The position numbers and the translations under genes were made by a program. Of a stretch of DNA of 36,196 bases, positions 8,937 to 15,841 are shown one piece after another. The notes beneath the pieces are model-generated. The model made no database searches. It was not told the DNA's origin and saw nothing but the letters and a program-made list of their open reading frames with translations. Numbering within the stretch: position 1 is the first letter of the stretch; each line of letters begins with the position of its first letter. Source of the stretch: a virus. The stretch is from positions 1-36,196 of IMG/VR virus record IMGVR_UViG_3300030329_002278; one strand, written 5' to 3'.

Positions 8937-9509
8937 ATGGCGAACACCCACGATTATGAAATAGCAAATGACACAGGGGCTAATGTCAGAGCTGATTTAA
9001 ACACTTTATTTCTGGAAATAGAAGCCTCAAATGCAGGGGATACTGCTCCATCAAATGTTGCGGCAGGTAAGCTATGGCATGATACTACTACCGATCATTT
9101 AAAATATTATACAGGAACAGATTGGGTTTCTGTTGCAAGGTCTGCAAGAGGTTCGGCAAATAATACGAATATCACTGGAAGTATTACGCCTGATGGCACA
9201 ACAACTGTAACTGGTTCTGGAACAGTATTTACTAAACAGGCTAAAGTTGGTGATCAGATTGTAGTAAATTCACAAACAAGAACAATAACTGCCATAGCAA
9301 GTGATACCTCGCTTACAGTCAATGCTGTGATAGCATCTGGTAGTGCAGACTCAACACCAGAAATTCATCCTGCATCTTTTGTTGTATTGAATGACTCTGG
9401 TGTGATTGATATGCTAATTGATACAGATGGTAATATTGAAGGTGCTGGTGGTATTGGAATGGCAACAACAGGAAAGGCTATTGCTATGGCAGTGGTCTTT
9501 GGTGGATAA
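8937..9509 (+). CDS. Tail fibre / tail-tip accessory protein
   Basis: A 190-residue protein with ribosome site gaggag before the ATG at 8937. The N-terminal 65 residues (HDYEIANDTGANVRADLN, GKLWHDTTTDHLKYYTG, DWVSV) are a familiar anchor region of fibre proteins in environmental phages. A middle beta segment, GSGTVFTKQAKVGDQIVV, resembles structural modules with the pattern 'GTVF....VGDQI'. It is rich in Gly/Ala/Thr and has no membrane segment. It lies directly after TipJ, so it probably attaches fibres or decorates the tip. Confidence 0.7.
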   Translation: MANTHDYEIANDTGANVRADLNTLFLEIEASNAGDTAPSNVAAGKLWHDTTTDHLKYYTGTDWVSVARSARGSANNTNITGSITPDGTTTVTGSGTVFTKQAKVGDQIVVNSQTRTITAIASDTSLTVNAVIASGSADSTPEIHPASFVVLNDSGVIDMLIDTDGNIEGAGGIGMATTGKAIAMAVVFGG

Positions 9510-9531
9510 TTTTAATTAGAAAGGAACAAAA

Positions 9532-9921
9532 ATGGCAAATCCAAACATAGTATCAGTTTCTTCAATTTATGGTCAATCCATGGGGGAAGCTCTTACAACA
9601 ACTGTTACGACTGTCATAATGACGTGTCAATCGAACAAGATTCTAAAAATTAATTATATTGGTGTTGCAAATACTCATGCAACCAATTCAACTGATGTTA
9701 CTGTTGCAGTTACAAAAGTTGATTTTACTTCAGGAGGTATAGCTTCTACTGAAGAACACGCAGGAACATTTAAACTCGCAAGTACAGTGACTTTATCTGC
9801 AGACGATACACTTGTAGTTTTAGACAAGCCAATATATCTTATGGAAGGAGATAAATTAGAGGGAGGAGCAACATCCCAAGCAGATATATTTGTTTCATTT
9901 GAAGTAATTGATGACGCATAG
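9532..9921 (+). CDS. Fibre-associated beta protein
   Basis: A 129-residue, Thr/Val-rich protein with the end pattern DKPIYLMEGDKLEGGATSQ. The gene at 12280 ends with a related pattern (DKIVLREGDGFKFYNAAAS), so the two look like diverged paralogues. A strong ribosome site (agaaaggaac) precedes the ATG. It is probably a virion surface or tail-fibre subunit; the exact role is unknown. Confidence 0.6.
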   Translation: MANPNIVSVSSIYGQSMGEALTTTVTTVIMTCQSNKILKINYIGVANTHATNSTDVTVAVTKVDFTSGGIASTEEHAGTFKLASTVTLSADDTLVVLDKPIYLMEGDKLEGGATSQADIFVSFEVIDDA

Positions 9922-9929
9922 GAGATAAT

Positions 9930-10166
9930 ATGAAATTTATGATAGGAAGTGGAGGAGAATCAACAGTACTTTCCTCTGGCTTAACTGAGAATTTATCAAC
10001 GCTGAAAGCAAATTTTGATCAAGAAGCTAGTAAATCTACTTTGTTAGCTGGGCCAATCGTAATCCCTAGTTTAACAGTTAATGGTAATTTGAATGTTACT
10101 ACAAGCCTTGATGTGACAACTGACTTGGATATTGCTTCGGGCGCATTACTCAATATTATAGGATAA
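9930..10166 (+). CDS. Short fibre shaft protein
   Basis: A 78-residue protein. Residues ~48-78 carry a short beta-repeat (NGNLNVTTSLDVTTDLDIASG), as in triple-stranded fibre shafts. The N-terminal half is polar and helical. The gene stands between fibre genes with gaps of 3-8 bp. It lacks a receptor-binding head, so it may join a partner fibre. Confidence 0.55.
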   Translation: MKFMIGSGGESTVLSSGLTENLSTLKANFDQEASKSTLLAGPIVIPSLTVNGNLNVTTSLDVTTDLDIASGALLNIIG

Positions 10167-10169
10167 AAA

Positions 10170-10766
10170 ATGGGTGACTTTAAAATAAATGAAAAAAGCG
10201 TTTTCACGCAATCTGGATCAGATGAACCAGTTTTAGCAAGCAATGTAACAGGAGGATCGGGATTGACTTTGGCTGGGACAGTAGGAATGATTGCACCTTT
10301 TGCGATGGCTTCTGCACCGACAGGCTGGATTATATGTGATGGTTCTGCAGTATCTAGAACTGTAACGTACGATGCTTTATTTGATGTTATTGGAACTACT
10401 TGGGGTTCAGGAAATGGCTCTAGCACCTTTAATTTACCAGATTTGCGAGGAGCATTTCTTAGGGGAACAGGATCGCATGGTACAAGCAACATGGCAGACG
10501 GAAACGACTTTGCAGGTCAAGCTTTAGGCGCATTTGAAAATGACCAGATGCAAGGGCATTGGCATCAACCAGCTGTAGACAATAGTGGAATTGGTAGTGG
10601 GTTAGTTGGATTTGCAAAAGGAACTAATTTTGATGACAACACAACTTCTAACAGTACAAATCAAAATATTAAAAGCCCTATTACTGATGGCACAAATGGT
10701 ACTCCAAGAGTAGGTGACGAAACCAGACCATTTAATGCTGGTGTTAATTACTGTATTAAATATTAA
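10170..10766 (+). CDS. Tail fibre with phage tail-collar domain
   Basis: A 198-residue protein. The N-terminal ~35 residues (MGDFKINEKSVFTQSGSDEP) are related to the start of the proteins at 11123 and 12084. The collar domain follows: GMIAPFAMASAPTGWIICDG, FNLPDLRGAFLRG, and the end ETRPFNAGVNYCIKY. The last pattern is diagnostic of the tail-collar family (PF07484). Such domains form trimeric tips of short fibres and bind metal or receptor; a His cluster (QGHWHQP) is present near residue 130. Confidence 0.85.
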   Translation: MGDFKINEKSVFTQSGSDEPVLASNVTGGSGLTLAGTVGMIAPFAMASAPTGWIICDGSAVSRTVTYDALFDVIGTTWGSGNGSSTFNLPDLRGAFLRGTGSHGTSNMADGNDFAGQALGAFENDQMQGHWHQPAVDNSGIGSGLVGFAKGTNFDDNTTSNSTNQNIKSPITDGTNGTPRVGDETRPFNAGVNYCIKY

Positions 10767-10774
10767 GGAAAAAA

Positions 10775-11116
10775 ATGGGAACAAAAATAGTTTATAATAA
10801 ATCAAATGGTTTAGAGGTGTTATCTCATGAAGATCAAGTTACAGAAGGATTATTTCATTTACCAGCAGGATCAACAGAAGTAAAACCACCTTTAATTACG
10901 AATAAACAAACATGTAAGTTTATTGATAATAAATGGGTTATTACTGATATTCCTGAACCTGATCCACCGCCAGAACCGCATGTTGAAACTTATGTGGATA
11001 AAAGACAAAAAGAGTATGGTTCAGCTGAGGATCAATTAGAGTTTATTACAGAGAAAGGCTTGGATGCTTGGCAAACTAAAGTTTCAGAAATTAAAAAGAA
11101 ATATCCAAAGGAGTAA
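10775..11116 (+). CDS. Fibre-linked small protein with 'Y-S-x-x-D-Q-L' C-terminal motif
   Basis: A 113-residue protein, probably a partner or assembly factor for the collar fibre encoded just upstream. The centre has a proline-rich linker (PEPDPPPEP). The C-terminus YGSAEDQLEFITEKGLDAW is a variant of the widespread phage motif 'YPSIGDQLDMLYHKG'. The gene at 11735 carries another variant, so this genome pairs each of two fibre genes with such a protein. It is known from many phages as a tail-fibre associated protein; its biochemical role is not established. Confidence 0.6.
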   Translation: MGTKIVYNKSNGLEVLSHEDQVTEGLFHLPAGSTEVKPPLITNKQTCKFIDNKWVITDIPEPDPPPEPHVETYVDKRQKEYGSAEDQLEFITEKGLDAWQTKVSEIKKKYPKE

Positions 11117-11122
11117 ATAAAT

Positions 11123-11731
11123 ATGGCAACACTAAAACTCAATACAAAGACTCTAGCAACTCAAACATCGAGTGCTGAGCCTGTTATTGCAAGCACGGTT
11201 ACTGGTGGTGCAGGATTATCAGGAATGACATCACTAGGTACTGTTACAACTGCAACTTTAGGTAGTAATGTAGTTTTCCCTTCACAGTATAATTTCTATG
11301 TCAAAATGAGTGCAAATGCTGCTGGAAATAATGATACTTGGACAGTAGTACCATTAAATACACTTGTATGGGGGACATTTAATACTACAGATTATAAATT
11401 TGTTGTTCCAAAAGCGGGTAAATGGATGTTCTTCTATAGTGTAAGATTTAAAGATGGTGCTTATGGTAGATTCCTTGCGTTGTCTATAGGTGGAACTATA
11501 TTAAGTGGTGGAGCTTCTTCTACAATTGCAAGGCCGGGAGGTCATGTGTCTTATGGAACTACTACTTATAATTCGAACTATTTTAATCATGCGTGTTTGA
11601 ATTTAGCAGAAGATGATGAAATAAAGTTACATTTCAAACACATTGCAGGAAATGATACTAATACTATTAATTATAATGATGATGGTTTTGACACAACTTT
11701 CTTCACAGGCTTCAGATTATTAGGAGGATAA
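11123..11731 (+). CDS. Tail fibre with C1q/TNF-like head candidate
   Basis: A 202-residue protein. The N-terminus (MATLKLNTKTLATQTSSAEP, then ASTVTGGAGL) is a paralogue of the start of the collar fibre (SGSDEPVLASNVTGGSGL). The C-terminal ~140 residues follow a jelly-roll pattern like C1q/TNF domains: FVVPKAGKWMFFYSVRF, a Leu-Ala-Leu strand, LNLAEDDEIKLHF, and the end FFTGFRLLGG. It is probably a trimeric receptor-binding tip that shares its attachment module with the collar fibre. Confidence 0.7.
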   Translation: MATLKLNTKTLATQTSSAEPVIASTVTGGAGLSGMTSLGTVTTATLGSNVVFPSQYNFYVKMSANAAGNNDTWTVVPLNTLVWGTFNTTDYKFVVPKAGKWMFFYSVRFKDGAYGRFLALSIGGTILSGGASSTIARPGGHVSYGTTTYNSNYFNHACLNLAEDDEIKLHFKHIAGNDTNTINYNDDGFDTTFFTGFRLLGG

Positions 11732-11734
11732 AAA

Positions 11735-12073
11735 ATGAGTTACGATTTTGATAAATATCCTAGTGTTCCAAATGCTATAAAAAATCTTTTACCAGATATT
11801 GTAGAGGATGTAGATTTTCAATATAGAGATGATGCGGATGGTAAAGGTGCTGTTTTACATTGGTTAAATAAAGATGTTAGCAAACCTTCCCAAAATGAGA
11901 TAGATGCAGAGTTAAAAAAATTACAGGATAAGTATGATGCAAACGAATACCAACGCCAACGTGAAGCTGACTATCCTTCATTTGCAGAGCAGTTCGACCT
12001 TCTGTATCACAAAGGGATTAGTGGTCTAAAAGCAGAGTTGAAAAAAACCAAAGATAAATTTCCAAAACCATAG
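11735..12073 (+). CDS. Fibre-linked small protein (paralogue of 10775 gene)
   Basis: A 112-residue protein. The N-terminus (SYDFDKYPSVPNAIKNLLPD) differs from the gene at 10775. The C-terminus (ADYPSFAEQFDLLYHKGISG, ending KDKFPKP) matches it in pattern and in the last residues (KKKYPKE). It follows the C1q-like fibre as the other follows the collar fibre. The two pairs look like a duplication of a fibre + partner unit. Confidence 0.6.
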   Translation: MSYDFDKYPSVPNAIKNLLPDIVEDVDFQYRDDADGKGAVLHWLNKDVSKPSQNEIDAELKKLQDKYDANEYQRQREADYPSFAEQFDLLYHKGISGLKAELKKTKDKFPKP

Positions 12074-12083
12074 GAGTAAATAA

Positions 12084-12278
12084 ATGGCAGATTTAAAATT
12101 AAACAATGTCGGTGCAGTTTCCGAATCAAGTAACGTAATTACGCTTGGAAGTTCTAGTTCTACCAAAGTAGTAGTTGCAACAGGAAAAGATTTAGAAACG
12201 TCAACAACTGGAAAAGTAAAAAGTAAGGGTTCGTTTATGCAACAATCCTTTCATCAATCATTAGTATTAGGAGGATAG
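12084..12278 (+). CDS. Short protein with shared fibre N-terminal module
   Basis: A 64-residue protein (MADLKLNNVGAVSESSNVIT...) whose first residues follow the same pattern as the fibres at 10170 and 11123 (M-x-D/T-L/F-K-L/I-N). It has no receptor-binding head. The end QQSFHQSLVLGG has the same LGG finish as the 11123 protein. It may be a naked attachment module or the remains of a fibre that lost its tip. Confidence 0.5.
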   Translation: MADLKLNNVGAVSESSNVITLGSSSSTKVVVATGKDLETSTTGKVKSKGSFMQQSFHQSLVLGG

Positions 12279-12279
12279 A

Positions 12280-12681
12280 ATGGCAATTCCAAGTGGTTCA
12301 GGTAGTGAAGTTTTACGAAATGCTACTATTAGTGCTAATAATGCAACAACTGCAAAACTCGATTTTGGAGGCACTTCAGGTACAGGATCAGTAAGAACTT
12401 CTGGTAATACTGCTGGAGTTGTGGCAGTACCAACAGATGTAATTATTACTGTATTAAATATAACAGTTCACGGAAGAACTGGTACCGGAGTAATACAAGC
12501 TGATATTAATTGGCAAGGATCAACTGATATACGAATTTTTAATGAACAGTCATTAGCTCCTAATCAAACGTATGTCTATTCTGATAAGATTGTACTTAGA
12601 GAAGGAGATGGTTTTAAATTCTATAATGCAGCCGCTAGTTGTGATTGGTCTGTATATTTTATTTACCAAGATTGGACATAG
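12280..12681 (+). CDS. Fibre/decoration protein, paralogue of 9532 gene
   Basis: A 133-residue protein starting MAIPSGSGSEVLRN, a start familiar from marine phage structural proteins. The last third (SDKIVLREGDGFKFYNAAAS) parallels DKPIYLMEGDKLEGGATSQ of the 9532 protein. It is beta-rich and has no membrane segment. It is probably a virion surface subunit; I cannot define a biochemical function. Confidence 0.55.
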   Translation: MAIPSGSGSEVLRNATISANNATTAKLDFGGTSGTGSVRTSGNTAGVVAVPTDVIITVLNITVHGRTGTGVIQADINWQGSTDIRIFNEQSLAPNQTYVYSDKIVLREGDGFKFYNAAASCDWSVYFIYQDWT

Positions 12682-12690
12682 GAGATTAAC

Positions 12691-13113
12691 ATGAGTGGAA
12701 TAATTGGGGGATTAGGTAGCAATTCTGGAATCATTGGCCAGACTGAGACTGATTATGAAGAAGGAACATGGACAATGACACATGGCTGGATGACTTGTAC
12801 AAATAACCATACAGGACAATATACAAAAGTTGGGAATATGGTTCATGTTTATGCAGATGTAACAATAACAGGGGCTTCAGATAGTAGTCAGACAGGTGGT
12901 AGACTTGGTGGTTTCCCTTTCAATGGAAAGTCTGGCATCAATTTACAATCTCCTTATCTTTTTAGACAAGGTGGTTCGTGGTGGTATAGTTATGAATTAG
13001 GTCAAAATGACAGTACATTGTACATATATCAATCAAGTGGAGGAGTTATTGTCGTACGGTCTGGAATGAATGGTTCTAGACTTTTGATAAATGGAACTTA
13101 TTTAACAAATTAA
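12691..13113 (+). CDS. Receptor-binding fibre tip with EGTW motif
   Basis: A 140-residue protein. After a glycine-rich start (SGIIGGLGSNSGIIG) comes DYEEGTWTMT and then GQYTKVGNMVHVYADVTI. The 'DYEEGTW.P....G.YTKIGN.V' pattern is a hallmark of C-terminal modules of tail fibres in environmental phages. The rest is aromatic and Ser/Gly-rich (GGSWWYSYELG). It probably forms the last tip protein of the array. Confidence 0.7.
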   Translation: MSGIIGGLGSNSGIIGQTETDYEEGTWTMTHGWMTCTNNHTGQYTKVGNMVHVYADVTITGASDSSQTGGRLGGFPFNGKSGINLQSPYLFRQGGSWWYSYELGQNDSTLYIYQSSGGVIVVRSGMNGSRLLINGTYLTN

Positions 13114-13118
13114 AAATT

Positions 13119-13346
13119 ATGAAATTAGATAAAATAAACATAGCAACAAAATATAATCATTTAGAAATTAGAGAAATTCGAGATGATGGTAGATACCACA
13201 GAAGATCAATTTCTTCAGATAAAGATATTTCAAAAGAAGATCCAAAAATTCAAGAAATGGCTGAAAAAGTTTGGACTAATGAAGTAAAAGAAAAGTGGGC
13301 AGAATACCAAGATAAAATTAAGCCAAAGGATCATCCCGAAGATTAG
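13119..13346 (+). CDS. Small charged protein of unknown function
   Basis: A 75-residue, strongly charged protein (Lys/Asp/Glu) with a C-terminal helix (IQEMAEKVWTNEVKEKWAEY). It has no membrane segment or Cys. The gene lies between the last fibre gene and the 2OG oxygenase with 2-5 bp gaps. It might be a fibre partner in the manner of the 10775 and 11735 genes, but it lacks their motif. Confidence 0.55.
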   Translation: MKLDKINIATKYNHLEIREIRDDGRYHRRSISSDKDISKEDPKIQEMAEKVWTNEVKEKWAEYQDKIKPKDHPED

Positions 13347-13348
13347 GT

Positions 13349-13876
13349 GTGAAAATATTAAATAATTGTTGTAGTAAAGATACACTAGATACTTTAAAGG
13401 ATGTTTCATCTTCCTCACCAAATTGGAACTTAAATTGGCCTGTTGGGGGCAAATTTTCAATAGATGATAAATTTTTAAAATTAGATATTGTCCAAGATGG
13501 TCATATTGTACATCCTTTTTTGGCAGGATTATCATTAGCTTTATTACTTCAGATTTACGAAGTGAGCAGTAAGGATTTGTTTGCGCCAAATCTTATGTTT
13601 TGTAGTATATCTATTAAAGATAAACACAGGAAAGATAATATACATACAGATCATACAGAAGATGAACGTAGTAAGAAGTTGGTTAAAATTGTTGGTTTAC
13701 TTAATAGTGATTGGCAAGAAGATTGGGGTGGGGGGTTTATTTATAATGGTCAAAGTAATTATATCAAACCTACTTCATTTTGTATTTTTGATCCAAAAAA
13801 ACCTCATTGTGCTGATGAAATATATACAAATAAAAAAAGATTTTTAATTGATTTTTCAGTAGCCTTAAATGAATGA
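13349..13876 (+). CDS. 2OG-Fe(II) dioxygenase, fibre-linked
   Basis: A 175-residue protein starting at GTG (13349). The Fe/2OG signature is visible: H99-T-D101 (HTD), distal H153 (KPHCADE) and R164 (KKRFLIDFS) for 2-oxoglutarate, with WGGGFIYNG between them as in prolyl-hydroxylase-like folds. Such enzymes hydroxylate protein side chains or small molecules. Small oxygenases next to fibre genes are common in marine phages, but their substrate is unknown. A virion or fibre protein substrate is my inference. The upstream stop is 2 bp away and the next gene overlaps by ATGA. It is separate from the TET/JBP gene at 26441. Confidence 0.8.
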   Translation: MKILNNCCSKDTLDTLKDVSSSSPNWNLNWPVGGKFSIDDKFLKLDIVQDGHIVHPFLAGLSLALLLQIYEVSSKDLFAPNLMFCSISIKDKHRKDNIHTDHTEDERSKKLVKIVGLLNSDWQEDWGGGFIYNGQSNYIKPTSFCIFDPKKPHCADEIYTNKKRFLIDFSVALNE

Positions 13877-14181
13877 AAGTTCACAGATCATTATTTGGTG
13901 GAGGTGGAAATGCAACCGAAAATAGGAAACTCCTAAATTTTTGGGCAAGATTTATCATCACGATTGCTAATGCAATTACGTTTCTTTTATTAATTTTTTT
14001 ATTGTTTTATGCGGATGGTGTTAGTGAAACAAATACTTCGCTAGTGAACATAATGATAGGAATGTATGTAGCCACGCAGGTGAAGATAATAGATTATTGG
14101 TTCCGAGAAAAGAAAGATGCTGAACATGAGGAGGGTGAAAATGGAAATTATAATGGCAGTTTTAACGGCAAAATCCCTTAA
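13873..14181 (+). CDS. Holin-like membrane protein
   Basis: A 102-residue protein with two hydrophobic segments (about residues 25-46, FIITIANAITFLLLIFLLFY, and 57-76, LVNIMIGMYVATQVKIIDYW) followed by a charged tail (REKKDAEHEEGE). The segment 'IIDYWFREK' recalls the conserved end of holins that reads like 'iigYwFGSS..S..K'. The context of the downstream small membrane proteins and the M15 peptidase supports a role in lysis. It has a 4-bp overlap with the oxygenase gene. A non-holin membrane protein cannot be excluded. Confidence 0.6.
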   Translation: MKVHRSLFGGGGNATENRKLLNFWARFIITIANAITFLLLIFLLFYADGVSETNTSLVNIMIGMYVATQVKIIDYWFREKKDAEHEEGENGNYNGSFNGKIP

Positions 14182-14352
14182 AAATGACAGCTATAGGCAT
14201 ATTTTTGGATAATTACGAAATGGCTGTAATAACGCTTAGAACTTCCTTAGTAAAAAGAAGTAAAATACAAAGGTAAGTGGGTTTGGGGTATTCGTTTCTT
14301 TGTTTTCACGTTAAAACCAACGGATTACACAGGTTTTTGAAAGACTGGAAAA
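14182..14352 (+). other. Intergenic stretch with a possible frameshifted small gene
   Basis: There is no convincing intact gene. A short frame from ATG 14183 (MTAIGIFLDNYEMAVITL...) stops at 14275. Near the A-run at about 14252-14257 the adjacent frame continues with protein-like sequence (KWVWGIRFFVFTLKPTDY) and stops before 14340. Read together across one shift they would make about 50 residues, so this may be a decayed or mis-sequenced small gene. No promoter or terminator is clear. Confidence 0.3.
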
Positions 14353-14520
14353 ATGGTGCTAAAAAGATTTTTAAAGATAATTTTTGGGCGAGAAAATGAA
14401 GAAACTGACGATGTTTATGAAAAAGCATTGAAGCAAGGCGAAACACTTTATGGGAAAAAAAATAAAAAAAAATTAACGATCCAAGATTTTGATAAACCGA
14501 AAAAAAAGAAAAGAAAATAA
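14353..14520 (+). CDS. Small Lys-rich protein
   Basis: A 55-residue protein starting MVLKRFLKIIFGRENEETDD and ending in a lysine cluster (DKPKKKKRK). The short hydrophobic, basic N-terminus could form an amphipathic membrane helix. The start is the ATG at 14353; no strong ribosome site precedes it (gactggaaaa). It lies inside the lysis region. I do not recognise a family. Confidence 0.4.
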   Translation: MVLKRFLKIIFGRENEETDDVYEKALKQGETLYGKKNKKKLTIQDFDKPKKKKRK

Positions 14521-14541
14521 TGTTTAATCCTTCAAGGCTAT

Positions 14542-14832
14542 ATGGCTTTAAAAAAAGCAAGAGTAATTATTCCGCAAAATGGTAATGGTGCGGAAAGAGT
14601 ATTTGAACACAACCTAGTAAAAATGGGTGTGCCTGTTTTAGGCATAATCCTTTTGTCAATTGTATCTTGGCTTTTTACAACTGTGCTAGAAATGGATGAG
14701 GTTATTCAACAGCACACGATCCACCTTGAGCATTTGCACAAGTCGGAGGAATATATAAAATACGAATTAAAAGAATTGGACAAAACAGTTACTAATATTC
14801 GAATTCATGTAGGTAAAATCTCAGCACATTAA
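14542..14832 (+). CDS. Membrane-anchored coiled-coil protein (XhlA-like layout)
   Basis: A 96-residue protein: a basic N-terminus, one membrane segment at about residues 29-49 (VPVLGIILLSIVSWLFTTVL), then a helical, charged C-terminus (IQQHTIHLEHLHKSEEYIKYELKELDKTV). This layout resembles phage proteins of lysis cassettes that carry one membrane anchor and a coiled coil. It may help the holin or act as a spanin-like factor. Moderate ribosome site (caaggctat) before the ATG at 14542. Confidence 0.6.
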   Translation: MALKKARVIIPQNGNGAERVFEHNLVKMGVPVLGIILLSIVSWLFTTVLEMDEVIQQHTIHLEHLHKSEEYIKYELKELDKTVTNIRIHVGKISAH

Positions 14833-14836
14833 TAAT

Positions 14837-15058
14837 ATGGCTTCAAAAATTTGGATGACATTATGGGTTACCGGATCAGCGACTTTAATGCTGATGTTGT
14901 TTGGAATGGTTCATGGCGTTGAAAAAGAACAAGCTGTTTTGAGTTACCAAATTGATGCAGTATTAGAGAAATTAGTTTTACATACTGAAAAGCTAGAAAT
15001 AATTCAAGGTTCACAGTATGAAATACTTAGGCAAATAGATAGTTTAAAGGAGGAATAA
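14837..15058 (+). CDS. Membrane-anchored coiled-coil protein 2
   Basis: A 73-residue protein with an N-terminal membrane segment (about residues 5-25, IWMTLWVTGSATLMLMLFGM) and a helical C-terminus with heptad-like spacing (AVLEKLVLHTEKLEIIQGSQYEILRQIDSLKEE, given as a region of about residues 42-73). It resembles the protein at 14542 in layout, suggesting a pair of partners. The stop overlaps the next ATG (TAATG). Probably part of the lysis machinery. Confidence 0.6.
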   Translation: MASKIWMTLWVTGSATLMLMLFGMVHGVEKEQAVLSYQIDAVLEKLVLHTEKLEIIQGSQYEILRQIDSLKEE

Positions 15059-15234
15059 TGCCAATAGTAATAGCAAGCGTGGTAAAGACCATGGCGTTTA
15101 GTTTTTTGGGTAATAGCAAAGTGATAGAAAAAGTTATTATTTTGCTACTTGAGACTTTAGCAAAAAAGACTGATTCAGATGTTGATGATAAGTTGGTTAA
15201 GATGCTAAAGGAATCTCTTGGAGCAGACAAATAG
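15058..15234 (+). CDS. Small helical lysis-region protein
   Basis: A 58-residue protein (MPIVIASVVKTMAFSFLGNS...) with an N-terminal hydrophobic helix and a second helix (KVIEKVIILLLETLAKK), then a charged end (DDKLVKMLKESLGADK). A very good ribosome site, aaggagg, precedes the ATG, which overlaps the previous stop. It is too small to show up in size-filtered gene lists. Function unknown; context suggests a holin regulator or accessory membrane protein. Confidence 0.55.
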   Translation: MPIVIASVVKTMAFSFLGNSKVIEKVIILLLETLAKKTDSDVDDKLVKMLKESLGADK

Positions 15235-15311
15235 AGAAATTTGAATTATACTTAATAGGTATTTTCATTTTTCTAGTGGTGGCAATGTTAATTGTGGAGT
15301 TGACACAATGA
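15201..15311 (+). other. Open frame with a membrane segment but no standard start
   Basis: Frame 0 is open from 15201 to the TGA at 15309-15311. It encodes a clear membrane helix (ELYLIGIFIFLVVAMLIVEL). No ATG, GTG or TTG start is found before the helix, and it lies -1 relative to the 58-residue protein it overlaps. It could be expressed by a rare start (ATA/ATC) or by frameshift, or be a decayed gene. A 21-codon frame from ATG 15308 follows. Confidence 0.3.
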
Positions 15312-15335
15312 TAACTAAAAGCTGTCATTTTGATA

Positions 15336-15364
15336 CTCAGATCGCTTCTCAGCGAAAGAAACAA
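15336..15364 (+). repeat. 29-bp bipartite intergenic motif, copy 2
   Basis: CTCAGATCGC, 8 bases, GAAAGAAACAA: both blocks are identical to copy 1 at 74-102, with the same gap. It stands just before the endolysin gene. The shared position in front of late genes suggests a regulatory site. Confidence 0.5.
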
Positions 15365-15391
15365 TATGCGTAAGGGTAAAGGGGAGTGCGT

Positions 15392-15841
15392 ATGTCTCTT
15401 TTGCGTAGAGAGCTTTTTAAGAACATTTACATAATAGGAGTCGGGCTTATGATGATGACTAAGAACTTTTCAACCGATGAAATGATGTGCCATTGTGGTT
15501 GTGGTAAAAGCGACATGGATGCTGAATTTATGAAAATGCTTCAAGAGTTGAGAGAAATAGCAGGATTCCCTTTTCGTATCAATAGTGCCTTTCGTTGCCT
15601 CAAACATAATTCCGCAGTAAGTTCCTACAAAACAAAAGCAGGGATTCACACCTTCGGTAAGGCTTGTGACATTTCTGTTAAAACAGTTAGCACTACTCAA
15701 GCACTTCGTTTAATTAAACAAGCACAGGATATTGGCTTCACAGGATTCGGCTTAAACTTAAAAGGTGAAAGGAAAGGTCGATTTATCCACATAGACAACC
15801 GAGGTGAAGACTTTTCACCACCAGCTGTATGGACTTATTGA
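15392..15841 (+). CDS. Endolysin: M15-family D,D-/L,D-carboxypeptidase-like peptidase
   Basis: A zinc peptidase that cuts peptidoglycan stem peptides at lysis. Numbered from the in-frame ATG at 15449, the fold markers are NFSTDEMMCHCGCG (6-19), NSAFRCLKHN (45-54), H67 and D74 (IHTFGKACDIS) and H114 (FIHID), giving the H-D-H zinc site of the M15A/peptidase_M15_3 family. Two starts are possible. ATG 15392 has ggggag five bases upstream and adds 19 residues (MSLLRRELFKNIYIIGVGL), a basic then hydrophobic stretch like a weak signal or anchor. ATG 15449 has aggag ten bases upstream and gives the usual cytoplasmic form. Both products may be made. Confidence 0.85.
   Translation: MSLLRRELFKNIYIIGVGLMMMTKNFSTDEMMCHCGCGKSDMDAEFMKMLQELREIAGFPFRINSAFRCLKHNSAVSSYKTKAGIHTFGKACDISVKTVSTTQALRLIKQAQDIGFTGFGLNLKGERKGRFIHIDNRGEDFSPPAVWTY

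Noticed and set aside
14289-14318. Possible fourth copy of the 29-bp motif (minus strand, AAAGAAACGA)
   Set aside because: Only the A-rich half agrees and the spacing of the other half is off by three bases.
15139-15180. A AAA AAG slip site in the 58-residue lysis-region gene (near 15160)
   Set aside because: A -1 slip there meets a stop at once, so it cannot reach the membrane-helix frame at 15201.
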